From contig JAGCLA010000046.1 of the NCBI GenBank assembly GCA_017647225.1, positions 100,016 through 164,015 on the forward strand: DNA of 64,000 nucleotides. Direction: 5' to 3'. Of this stretch, positions 56,432-64,000 are shown in pieces (the first letter of the stretch is position 1; each line of letters starts with the position of its first letter). The position numbers were made by a program, and so were the translations under genes. The stretch is from Bacteroidaceae bacterium. Its GTDB lineage: Bacteria; Bacteroidota; Bacteroidia; Bacteroidales; Bacteroidaceae. A model generated the notes under the pieces. It was not told the origin of the DNA. It saw only the letters and a program-made list of their open reading frames with translations, and made no database searches.

Positions 56432-56836
56432 ATGCCAACTAATCACTTGGAAACGATTAAATCGATAGCCCAACCTCTGGAAACGATAATCAAGAAGATA
56501 GACAGCTTAGTGTTCTGGCCAATAACTTGGGATGATAGTTATTTCTTACTCCGTGAATTGGAAACAGCAGTGGAGCAGATTGACAAACTCTCTGAACAAC
56601 TGGAGCCTATATATTTTGATGATAGTTTCTGGAATGACCCACAGAACAAGGCGTTTGTTGAGAATATCGAAGAAGCCGACAAATGCTTTACTGACTTTTC
56701 GTGGCACTTTAGTAAAATTTATAGCGTGCTTGAAGAAGAAGGTCCAAGGGAGAATTACGAAAAAGATGGTGAATATCTATCGGCTCAATTGAAAAAAGCG
56801 AAACAGCATCTGGATCAAATTTTAGAAACAATATAG
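56432..56836 (+). CDS. Hypothetical helical protein
   Basis: 134 residues, unrecognised. Almost fully helical and acidic (LETAVEQIDKLSEQLEPIYF, LSAQLKKAKQHLDQILETI), with no export signal. It may form a small coiled-coil bundle. It has a possible own promoter and sits between htpG and the LRR cluster. Confidence 0.5.
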   Translation: MPTNHLETIKSIAQPLETIIKKIDSLVFWPITWDDSYFLLRELETAVEQIDKLSEQLEPIYFDDSFWNDPQNKAFVENIEEADKCFTDFSWHFSKIYSVLEEEGPRENYEKDGEYLSAQLKKAKQHLDQILETI

Positions 56837-56879
56837 CAGTTGCCCCAAACATATAAAATTTTGCATTTGTGTCATATCG

Positions 56880-56990
56880 AATCGAAGATCGACGCCCGAA
56901 GGGGCTAAAGTCAACGAATGTGAGATATCTCATACATTGTTTAGAGATCCCTCGTCGCTTCGCTCGCTCGGGATGAACAGTCCAAGGATG
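56880..56990. repeat. Palindromic repeat-like intergenic sequence
   Basis: Contains GATCCCTCGTCGCTTCGCTC followed by GCTCGGGATG, a REP-like inverted repeat with arms CCCTCG and GCTCGGG. Sequences of this type are widespread between genes in gut bacteria. Only one copy is visible in this window. Confidence 0.4.
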
Positions 56991-57068
56991 GTGGGTCAAC
57001 ATCTATATTATTACCCAAATTTTATTGTAAAGGAGGAAGCGTACACAAAAATTAAAGCGATGAAATAA

Positions 57069-57272
57069 ATGAACGAATTCTTTAAATCACTCAAGGAAGA
57101 TATCGAGAGAGCGCATGCTCTTTGGATTCTCAATAATATGGATTTGGTTAGTGGCTATGTGAAGGTCAAATATACAATCCTAATGTATCTGAAATGGGGA
57201 CTTTACTGTCTGACTCTACCATTCCGATTTGTCGATATTCTCATACAAAACATAAAAAAAGAGTCTAAATAA
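57069..57272 (+). CDS. Small hypothetical membrane-associated protein
   Basis: 67 residues. Charged N-terminal half (FFKSLKEDIERAHALW) and one hydrophobic stretch (KYTILMYLKWGLYCLTLPF). No family recognised. Precedes another small gene by 30 nt. Confidence 0.4.
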   Translation: MNEFFKSLKEDIERAHALWILNNMDLVSGYVKVKYTILMYLKWGLYCLTLPFRFVDILIQNIKKESK

Positions 57273-57302
57273 AATTTGTAAATAAATCTAAAGTAATTAG
57301 TT

Positions 57303-57533
57303 ATGATCAAGACTAAAACATTTGTTGTAAAACACCCAACATCTTATCACGGCGCAGAATCTGCTGCTAAGCAACTCGATGATATGATTAAGGAGTTCAT
57401 TGAAGACAAAACAATCGAGAACACTTCATTTCAAGTCATTAATATCCAATATAGCGCAACACTTGGAGGAGAGAGAGTGACGCATTGGTACCCTTCTGCT
57501 ATGCTTGTCTATGATGAAGAAGATGTTGAATGA
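57303..57533 (+). CDS. Small hypothetical protein
   Basis: 76 residues with a helix (ESAAKQLDDMIKEFIED) and a beta end (SFQVINIQYSATLGGERVTHWY, then AMLVYDEEDVE). Acidic, no export signal. Unknown function; possibly in one transcript with the LRR gene 64 nt downstream. Confidence 0.45.
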   Translation: MIKTKTFVVKHPTSYHGAESAAKQLDDMIKEFIEDKTIENTSFQVINIQYSATLGGERVTHWYPSAMLVYDEEDVE

Positions 57534-57597
57534 TGATTCTTACCTATGCATTCCACAAGATAAATTTTCTGATTCAAACTGAAACATAATATAACCT

Positions 57598-60465
57598 ATG
57601 ATAGAAAATTCTTTAGTACCTGCAAATGAGATATGGTACACTACTACAGATGGCAAAACCATCAAAGGGCGTATGGATACGCCTAAAAAATCTAACACCT
57701 ATAAAAAGGAGAAGGGTATAATTGTATTTAAAGAACCCGTCGTTGAGATTGGGAAAGAAGCTTTTTATGATTGCTCCACTTTGCAAGAGATGGTTATTCC
57801 TGAGGGTGTTGCTAAAATTGGAGAAGGTGCTTTTAGCCGTTGTCGTAGCTTGCAAAAGATAGTTCTTCCTGAGGGTGTTACGACAATCGAAGACGATGCT
57901 TTTAAGGGCTGTAGCAGTTTGTGCGAGATAGTTCTCCCATCCAGTGTTACTAAAATTGGAAACCATGCTTTTGAAAATTGCACTGGTTTGCAAGAGGTGG
58001 TTATCCCAGAGGGGGTTACATCAATTGGGGCTGGAACTTTTGAAAATTGCACTGGTTTGCAAGAGGTGGTTATCCTAGAGGGGGTTACATCAATTGGGGC
58101 TGGAACTTTTGAAAATTGCACTGGTTTGCAAGAGGTGGTTATCCCAGAGGGAGTTACATCAATTGGGGCTGGAACTTTTGAAAATTGCACTGGTTTGCAA
58201 GAGGTGGTTATCCCTGAAGGTGTTACTGAGATAGGGTTTGATGCTTTTAAAGGTTGCACCTCGCTCAAAAGCATTACAATACCCGCATCAGTAACAAAGT
58301 TTGGATGTGGTAGTATTTACCTTAATCCTTACACCATTTCTGGTCCTAGAATTTACTCCTTGTTCATAGGTTGTACCTCGCTTGAGAGCATTGTGGTGGC
58401 AGATGGTAACCCTGTGTATGACTCTCGAGAGGGTTGTAATGGCATCATCGAAACTGCAACAAACACTCTTATTCTTGGTTGCAAAACAACAATTATTCCC
58501 GACTCGGTAACTACGGTTGGATCTGTTTACTATAAATGCACCTCATTAGAGAGCATTGTGATACCTAACGGCGTAAAGGAGATTAACACAGGAGCTTTCT
58601 ATGGTTGCTCTTCGCTTAAGAGTATCACGATTCCCGAGTCGGTAACGAATATTGGAGATTCAGCCTTCAAAAAATGTACATCATTGGAGAGCATTGTGAT
58701 ACCTAACGGTGTAAAGGAAATTAACAGTGGAGCTTTCGGATTGTGCTCTTCGCTTAAGAGTATCACAATTCCTGAGTCGGTAACGAAGATTGGAGATTCA
58801 GCCTTCGAAGAATGTACATCACTGGAGAGTATCACAATTCCTGAGTCGGTAACGAAGATTGAAAATTCAATCTTCTACAAATGCACAGGTTTGCGCAAGG
58901 TGGTTATCCCGTCAAGTGTTACCGAGATTTCCTCAAATGCATTCTATGGTTGTACTAGTTTGCAAGAGATTATTATCCCATCGGGTGTTACTGAAATTGG
59001 TAGCACTGCTTTTAAAGGTTGCAGAAGTTTGCGCGAGATAGTTATCCCTGAGGGTGTTACTTCAATTGGGACGGAGGCTTTTTATGATTGCTCTGGATTG
59101 CAAGAGGTAGTTATCCCATCAAGTGTTACTTCAATCGGAGGTGCCGCTTTTGAAGATTGTAGCAACCTAAAGGCAATATATGTTCCTAAGGATAAAGTGG
59201 CATACTTTAAGAATCGTTTTCCTGCCGATATACATTGGCTTATCGTTGAAGAAGGTTCAGCTTTGCCATCGAAAGATAACGCTGTAGTATATACTCCTGT
59301 TACTGAGATATGGTACACTACTACAGATTGGAATACCATAAAAGGGTGTATGCGTGAAACACCTAAAAAATCCAACACCTATAAAAAAGACGGAAAAGGC
59401 GTTATTGTACTTAGAGAACCTATTACTACGATTGAATATTATGCTTTTGAAAATTGCACCAATTTGCAAACGATAGTTATTCCTGAGGGCATCATAGAGA
59501 TTGGGGGTTCTGCTTTTAAAGGATGTACTAGTTTGCGAGAGATTATTATCCCATCAAGTGTTACTAATATTGGCTGGTATGCATTCTCTGGTTGCACCTT
59601 GCTCGAGAGTATCTCTATTCCCGAGTCGGTAACTGAAATTCGCCCTTGTACTTTTGAAGGTTGCAAAAGCTTGCGCGAGATAATCATCCCCGAGAGTGTT
59701 ACAGAGATTGGACGCAATGCTTTTATAGATTGTACCAGTTTACAGAAGATAGTTATCCCATCCAGTGTTACTTCAATTGGGACGGAGGCTTTTTACAGAT
59801 GTACTGGTTTGGAGGAGATTGTTATTTCTGAGGGTGGCACAGAGATTGGAAAGTCTGCTTTTAGCGGTTGCAGAAGTTTGCGCGAGATTGTTATCCCATC
59901 TACGGTTACCAAGATTAGAGAATGGGCTTTTGATGAATGCAATAGTCTGGAAAAGGTAGTTATTTCAGAGGGCGTTGCGGAGATTTGTAAGAGCGCTTTT
60001 CTCAAATGCACCAGTTTGCGCGAGGTGGTTATTCCATCAAGTGTTACATCAATTGGGCCGTTTGCTTTTTCTGGTTGTTCATCTCTGGAGATTGTTCATT
60101 TGCCTGCTGCAGTGGCAAGCATTGAGATTAATTCTTTTAAAGATTGTAACAACCTCAAGGCAATATATGTTCCTGAGAATAATGTGGATTACTACAAGGA
60201 GCGTTTCCCTGCCGATATGCATTGGCTTATCGTTGAAGAAGGTTCTGCTTTGCATGTCAAAGTTGACAACTTCATCGCAAAGGATGTCTCTTTCGCACCT
60301 ACACTAAGGGTGATTGTACCAAAGGGTGAGAGTGAAGATTACATTCTGTCGGTAGTGAAGAAGAAACTTAAGAACTTGGAAAGTCGCGAACTCGTTAAGT
60401 GGATTTTCGAACACATTGACACCATCGCTGATTCCAAAGAACCATATAGCGAAAAGGATAGCTAA
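57598..60465 (+). CDS. Large BspA-type leucine-rich repeat protein
   Basis: 955 residues made almost wholly of 23-residue LRR_5 units (EIGKEAFYDCSTLQEMVIPE type). Two modules each start with EIWYTTTDxxTIKG and end with NLKAIYVPxxxVxYxKxRFPAD (about 1-560 and 565-890), an internal duplication. There is no signal peptide, lipobox or C-terminal sorting domain, unusual for the BspA group, most of which are surface proteins. The last 65 residues (FIAKDVSFAPTLRVIVPKGE) are a non-repeat tail. A hairpin terminator follows. Confidence 0.85.
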   Translation: MIENSLVPANEIWYTTTDGKTIKGRMDTPKKSNTYKKEKGIIVFKEPVVEIGKEAFYDCSTLQEMVIPEGVAKIGEGAFSRCRSLQKIVLPEGVTTIEDDAFKGCSSLCEIVLPSSVTKIGNHAFENCTGLQEVVIPEGVTSIGAGTFENCTGLQEVVILEGVTSIGAGTFENCTGLQEVVIPEGVTSIGAGTFENCTGLQEVVIPEGVTEIGFDAFKGCTSLKSITIPASVTKFGCGSIYLNPYTISGPRIYSLFIGCTSLESIVVADGNPVYDSREGCNGIIETATNTLILGCKTTIIPDSVTTVGSVYYKCTSLESIVIPNGVKEINTGAFYGCSSLKSITIPESVTNIGDSAFKKCTSLESIVIPNGVKEINSGAFGLCSSLKSITIPESVTKIGDSAFEECTSLESITIPESVTKIENSIFYKCTGLRKVVIPSSVTEISSNAFYGCTSLQEIIIPSGVTEIGSTAFKGCRSLREIVIPEGVTSIGTEAFYDCSGLQEVVIPSSVTSIGGAAFEDCSNLKAIYVPKDKVAYFKNRFPADIHWLIVEEGSALPSKDNAVVYTPVTEIWYTTTDWNTIKGCMRETPKKSNTYKKDGKGVIVLREPITTIEYYAFENCTNLQTIVIPEGIIEIGGSAFKGCTSLREIIIPSSVTNIGWYAFSGCTLLESISIPESVTEIRPCTFEGCKSLREIIIPESVTEIGRNAFIDCTSLQKIVIPSSVTSIGTEAFYRCTGLEEIVISEGGTEIGKSAFSGCRSLREIVIPSTVTKIREWAFDECNSLEKVVISEGVAEICKSAFLKCTSLREVVIPSSVTSIGPFAFSGCSSLEIVHLPAAVASIEINSFKDCNNLKAIYVPENNVDYYKERFPADMHWLIVEEGSALHVKVDNFIAKDVSFAPTLRVIVPKGESEDYILSVVKKKLKNLESRELVKWIFEHIDTIADSKEPYSEKDS
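57973..58219 (+). repeat. Near-identical 69-bp units in the LRR gene
   Basis: Copies start at 57973, 58042, 58111 and 58180 (fourth partial). The first three differ only at a few bases, for example ATCCCAGAG versus ATCCTAGAG. Each encodes exactly one 23-residue LRR unit. Confidence 0.9.
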
Positions 60466-60505
60466 TTACCTGTGCGTGATTCTAATAGAAATCACAATCA
60501 AAGCG

Positions 60506-60530
60506 AAAGCGCAGCCTAGAGCTGCGCTTT
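60506..60530 (+). terminator. LRR gene terminator
   Basis: Arms AAAGCGCAGC (60506-60515) and GCTGCGCTTT (60521-60530), then T. Confidence 0.85.
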
Positions 60531-60570
60531 TTGCGTTATATCCACATATAAATTTGAACTAAAAGATTTT

Positions 60571-61374
60571 CTAAAACGGCAAATCATCATCAGAGCTGTT
60601 CATATTCATAATTCTTTCCTGATTTTCTTTAAATTGACTTATCCAATGCTTTTCATTCTCATCCAAAAGGCACAGTATTTCGTCAGGTGAGAATGGGGGC
60701 TTGTATAAAGATTCATTTTGAACTACTGAGATCACAAAATTCATAGAGGATATACCTGAAGCAAATTCTCGCTTTGCCCACTCATCTCCCTTTCTTGCAC
60801 GCTTGAGTAATTCCATATAATGCCAGATGGAATATCTAAATATAAACCCAAGAATATCGTACATACTATCTGAACTTACAGGAATAGGCTCTATACAAGA
60901 GTCGGATTCGTCTTCAATGCGCGACGGAACCCATTTTGTTGTGTCGGGGATATTCACTTGTTTTGCACGAATTCCGTCGAAGCATCCATCTTCAAGAATA
61001 ACTCCTTCGCCAAGTATCAGTTCCTCTATACCACATTGAGCAAAAGCCTCTGAATGAACACGACAGTGATCAGGAATATTCACTTTTCGCAAGGATTTGA
61101 TGCCAACACACGCTTCCGGAAAGATATGTAGCACTGTTGGAGGAATGCGTAACTCACCTAAGTTCTGCAAGTGCCAACTATGTCCTACATCTATACCTGT
61201 GACCGTATATTCCCTCCCCTCATGCTCAACGGTGGCAGGCACCTCAAAGACCTCTCCTTCCCAAGAGGTATCACAAAGAAGGGTGAGTTCATAAGGGTTG
61301 TCGGACATAACTGATTTTATGTAATGAAGTCCATCGATAGTCATTACTGAAAATGGCTCTGAATTATAATCCAT
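60571..61374 (-). CDS. LRR-containing protein with SSB-like C-terminal tail
   Basis: 267 residues. Residues about 40-150 are degenerate LRR-like strands (LGELRIPPTVLHIFPEAC, SLRKVNIPDHC, GIEELILGEGV). The remainder is helical (WHYMELLKRARKGDEWAKRE). The last residues SSDDDLPF match the acidic-Pro-Phe tail by which single-stranded DNA-binding protein contacts its partners. No signal peptide. Whether the tail is functional or coincidental cannot be told by eye. Confidence 0.65.
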   Translation of the reverse strand: MDYNSEPFSVMTIDGLHYIKSVMSDNPYELTLLCDTSWEGEVFEVPATVEHEGREYTVTGIDVGHSWHLQNLGELRIPPTVLHIFPEACVGIKSLRKVNIPDHCRVHSEAFAQCGIEELILGEGVILEDGCFDGIRAKQVNIPDTTKWVPSRIEDESDSCIEPIPVSSDSMYDILGFIFRYSIWHYMELLKRARKGDEWAKREFASGISSMNFVISVVQNESLYKPPFSPDEILCLLDENEKHWISQFKENQERIMNMNSSDDDLPF

Positions 61375-61462
61375 ACTAATAGTTTTAGTTTTATAAATTT
61401 TGCAATTTTACTGCAAATTTGAATAAATCTTCATCAGCGACGGGCGTAGTCTTCTTTGCAGG

Positions 61463-63016
61463 CTAGAGCTCTACGATTTTGTCGTGCAACTGCTCGGGAG
61501 TGTCCACGGGTAGACGTCTCTTGTAGTAGTCAACCTTCTTGGCTGGAACATAAATTTTAGAGAGTGCTGAACAATCGTAAAATGCAGAAGGGGCTATATC
61601 GTTCACACCGACAGGCAAAGTGACTGCAGTAAGCGAGGTGCATTTCATGAAAGCAAATGAACAAATCTTCTTTACGCCTTTAGGTATCACAATGCTCTCA
61701 AGCGAGGTACAACCATAGAAAGCGCTATGTCCAATCTCAGTTACCGACTCGGGAATAGTAACACTCTTAAGCGAGGTGCAATCTTGGAAAACACAAGCCC
61801 GAATAACCATTACAGACTCGGGAATGGTGATACTCTCTAGCGAGGTGCAACCTGAGAATGCTAGATCGTGAATATTCGTTACCGACTCGGGAATAATGAA
61901 ATTCTTGAGTGCGGTACAACCAGAGAATACAAATTTGTTAATATTCGTTACACCTTTAGGTATTACAATACTCTCAAGTGAGACGCAGGCCCCGAAAGCA
62001 TTATTAAGAATCATCGTTATTGACTCTGGAATGTTGATATTCTTTAGCGAGGTGCAAAGCAAGAAAGCTTCCTCTCCAATCTTCGTTATTCCCTTAGAAA
62101 GGATGACACTCTCAAGCGAACTACAATTTTCGAAGGCCTTATATCCAATCTCCGTTACTGACTCTGGAATGGTGATATTCTTTAGCGAGGTGCAATGATA
62201 AAAAGTTTTCTCTCCAATCATCATTACCGACTCGGGAATGGTAATACTCTTAAGCGAGGTGCAACCTGAGAAAGTTTTCTCTCCAATCTCTGTTACAGAC
62301 TCGGGGATGATGATGCTCTCGAGCATGGTGCAGTCACTGAAGGCACACGCTACAATTTTCGTTACCGACTTAGGAATAACAGTTGTTTTGCAACCTGCAA
62401 TAAGAGCATTTGTTTCCGTTTCAATAATGGCATTAGATCCCTCTCGAGAGTCATATACAGGGTTACCTTCTGCTACAACAATGCTCTCAAGCGATGTGCA
62501 ATCTTGAAACGAGGTGTAACCCAAGAACACCCAGCGAGCACTTGGTTTATATGTTTCTCTAATCTTTGTTACCGATGCAGGAATTGTAATACTCTTGAGC
62601 GAGGTGCAACCTTTGAAAGCCCACTCTCCAATCACGGCTACTGACTCTGGGATGACTATACTCTCGAGCGAGGTACAACCTGAGAAAGCACTCTTTCCAA
62701 TCTCGACTATCGACTCGGGAATAACTGTTGATTTGCAACCAGAGATAAGAGTGTTTGTTTTTGTTTCGATTATGGCATTACAACTCTCGCGAGAGTCATA
62801 CACGGGGTTACCCTCTAACACAACAATACTCTCAAGCGATGTACAACGACAGAAAGCATTTGCTTCAATCTCAGTTACCGACGCAGGAATTATGACACCC
62901 TTAAGCCAAGTGCAGTCTTTGAAAGTTTTAGTTTTAATCATTGTAACCCCCTCATGAAAGACGGCAACTTCATCCTTAATCTCATAATTTGCCATATGTT
63001 TCATATAATTCGCCAT
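61463..63016 (-). CDS. BspA-type leucine-rich repeat protein
   Basis: 517 residues of LRR_5 units (CTSLESIVIPESVTEIGEK type) with an NIPES/TIPES spacing of 23 residues. It ends with CSALSKIYVPAKKVDYYKRR, like the module ends of the large LRR gene on the other strand. No signal peptide: it starts MANYMKHMANYEIKDEV, with alternative Met starts within nine codons. Close relatives flank it on both sides, suggesting local duplication with inversion. Confidence 0.82.
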   Translation of the reverse strand: MANYMKHMANYEIKDEVAVFHEGVTMIKTKTFKDCTWLKGVIIPASVTEIEANAFCRCTSLESIVVLEGNPVYDSRESCNAIIETKTNTLISGCKSTVIPESIVEIGKSAFSGCTSLESIVIPESVAVIGEWAFKGCTSLKSITIPASVTKIRETYKPSARWVFLGYTSFQDCTSLESIVVAEGNPVYDSREGSNAIIETETNALIAGCKTTVIPKSVTKIVACAFSDCTMLESIIIPESVTEIGEKTFSGCTSLKSITIPESVMMIGEKTFYHCTSLKNITIPESVTEIGYKAFENCSSLESVILSKGITKIGEEAFLLCTSLKNINIPESITMILNNAFGACVSLESIVIPKGVTNINKFVFSGCTALKNFIIPESVTNIHDLAFSGCTSLESITIPESVMVIRACVFQDCTSLKSVTIPESVTEIGHSAFYGCTSLESIVIPKGVKKICSFAFMKCTSLTAVTLPVGVNDIAPSAFYDCSALSKIYVPAKKVDYYKRRLPVDTPEQLHDKIVEL

Positions 63017-63065
63017 ATATAGTCAATTTCCTCATATATATTTATTGTTTTATGTTATTCTAATT

Positions 63066-64000
63066 TTATGGTTTCACTGGTAAATCAGAACCATCTTCAA
63101 CGATAAGCCAATGCATATCTGCTGGGAAATGTTCCTTATAATATTCTACTTTATCTTCAGGTACATATATCGCCTTTAGATTGCGACAATCTTTAAAAGA
63201 ATCAATTTCAAAATTTGAAACTACAGCAGATAAATGAACAATCTCCAATGAAGAACAACCATAGAAAGCATGGCCCTCAATGCTCGTTACATTTTCAGGA
63301 ATAACAATGCTTGTCAACGAATAACAACCAGAGAAAGCCCCACATCCGATGCTCGTTACGCTGCCAGGAATGGTGAAAGAGGTTGGCGAGGAACAACCTT
63401 GTATCAGGGTGTTGGTAGCAGTTTCAATAATCGCATTGCAATTATCACGACTATCGTATATAGGGTTACCATCTTCTACGACAATATTCGTCAACGAATC
63501 GCAACCAGAAAATGCCGCTTCACCAATGCTTGTCACATTTTTAGGGATAAAAACACTCGTCAATAAAGAACATCTAGAGAACGCAAATTGTCTAATGCTC
63601 GTTACACTACTAGGGATGGTGATAGAGGTTGGTGAGGAGCAACCCTTTATCAGAGTATTGGTAGCCGTTTCAATAATAGCATTGCAATTATCGCGGCTAT
63701 CGTATATTAGGTTACCATCTGCCACGACAATACTCGTCAACGAAGAGCAAGCACCAAATACTGCTTCGCCAATGCTAGTTACACTTTTGGGGATAAAAAT
63801 ACTTGTCAACGAAGAACAGCCATCGAAAGCATTATTCCCAATAATCTTTACACTTTTAGGAATAACAACGCTTGTTAACAAGGAACAACCAAAGAAAGCA
63901 AAACTACCTATTCGCTTTATACTTTCAGGAATAACAACGCTTGTCAATGAGGAACAATCAGAGAAAGCCCAGCTTCCAATGTTCGTTACACTTTCAGGAA
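63066..64000 (-). CDS. BspA-type leucine-rich repeat protein, 5' end outside window
   Basis: The frame is open to the right edge, so the gene continues past 64000; about 311 codons are visible. LRR_5 units (CSSLTSIVIPESVTSIGEA type) include two near-identical blocks with VADGNLIYDSRDNCNAIIET and VEDGNPIYDSRDNCNAIIET. The C terminus CRNLKAIYVPEDKVEYYKEH and DMHWLIVEDGS is shared with the large LRR gene at 57598. Export signal not visible because the start is missing. Confidence 0.82.
   Translation of the reverse strand, partial: PESVTNIGSWAFSDCSSLTSVVIPESIKRIGSFAFFGCSLLTSVVIPKSVKIIGNNAFDGCSSLTSIFIPKSVTSIGEAVFGACSSLTSIVVADGNLIYDSRDNCNAIIETATNTLIKGCSSPTSITIPSSVTSIRQFAFSRCSLLTSVFIPKNVTSIGEAAFSGCDSLTNIVVEDGNPIYDSRDNCNAIIETATNTLIQGCSSPTSFTIPGSVTSIGCGAFSGCYSLTSIVIPENVTSIEGHAFYGCSSLEIVHLSAVVSNFEIDSFKDCRNLKAIYVPEDKVEYYKEHFPADMHWLIVEDGSDLPVKP

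Noticed and set aside
57765-58274. Minus-strand open frame with repeated VTPSGITTSCKPVQFSK peptides
   Set aside because: It is the antisense shadow of the 69-bp LRR repeats.

Overview
The window looks like chromosomal DNA of a gut-type Bacteroidota (order Bacteroidales). The evidence is the Bacteroides-type promoter boxes (TTTG about 20 nt before TAnnTTTG), the lack of clear Shine-Dalgarno sequences, a GH35 lipoprotein, BspA-type leucine-rich repeat proteins, transglutaminase-like secreted proteins with a sorting-domain-like partner, and the families of the housekeeping genes. I cannot fix the genus from sequence reading alone.

Layout. 0-5 kb: two secreted transglutaminase-like paralogues, a small exported protein and a RelA/SpoT-family protein, all on the minus strand. 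5-14.7 kb: core metabolism (pheS, a histidine phosphatase, nth, pgk, a TPR protein, gapA, a GMP synthase-like gene) with a 28-residue lipoprotein and a 33-residue remnant of mscL between gapA and the GMP synthase gene. 14.7-18.2 kb: an accessory zone of multi-hairpin repeats, a recombinase tail fragment and three AT-rich genes of unknown function. 18.2-29.2 kb: a compact phage-like island bounded by strong terminators. It encodes a terminase large subunit, scaffold-like protein, capsid-like protein, adaptor-like protein, a very large structural protein, a holin-like protein and a spanin-like lipoprotein. No portal, integrase, replication gene, tape measure or endolysin was seen. 29-57 kb: ordinary chromosome (GH35 beta-galactosidase, trpS, rmuC, a small membrane-protein operon, rsmG, OPT transporter, trmN6, lon-tgt-lptG-DEAD helicase-carbonic anhydrase string, dipeptidyl peptidase IV, clpC, htpG), interrupted by two repeat clusters. 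57-64 kb: leucine-rich repeat proteins on both strands, one with a tail like that of SSB and one running off the window.

The most unusual signals are: (1) two families of large hairpin repeats whose stems change in compensating ways between copies (14.75-17.33 kb and 53.72-53.97 kb); (2) the reduced phage-like island; (3) a GMP synthase gene whose glutaminase domain has lost its active site and most of its length; (4) heptamer tandem tracts next to REP-like units at three places; (5) an LRR protein ending in an SSB-like acidic tail. Function assignments come from motif and family recognition by eye; no database search was possible.
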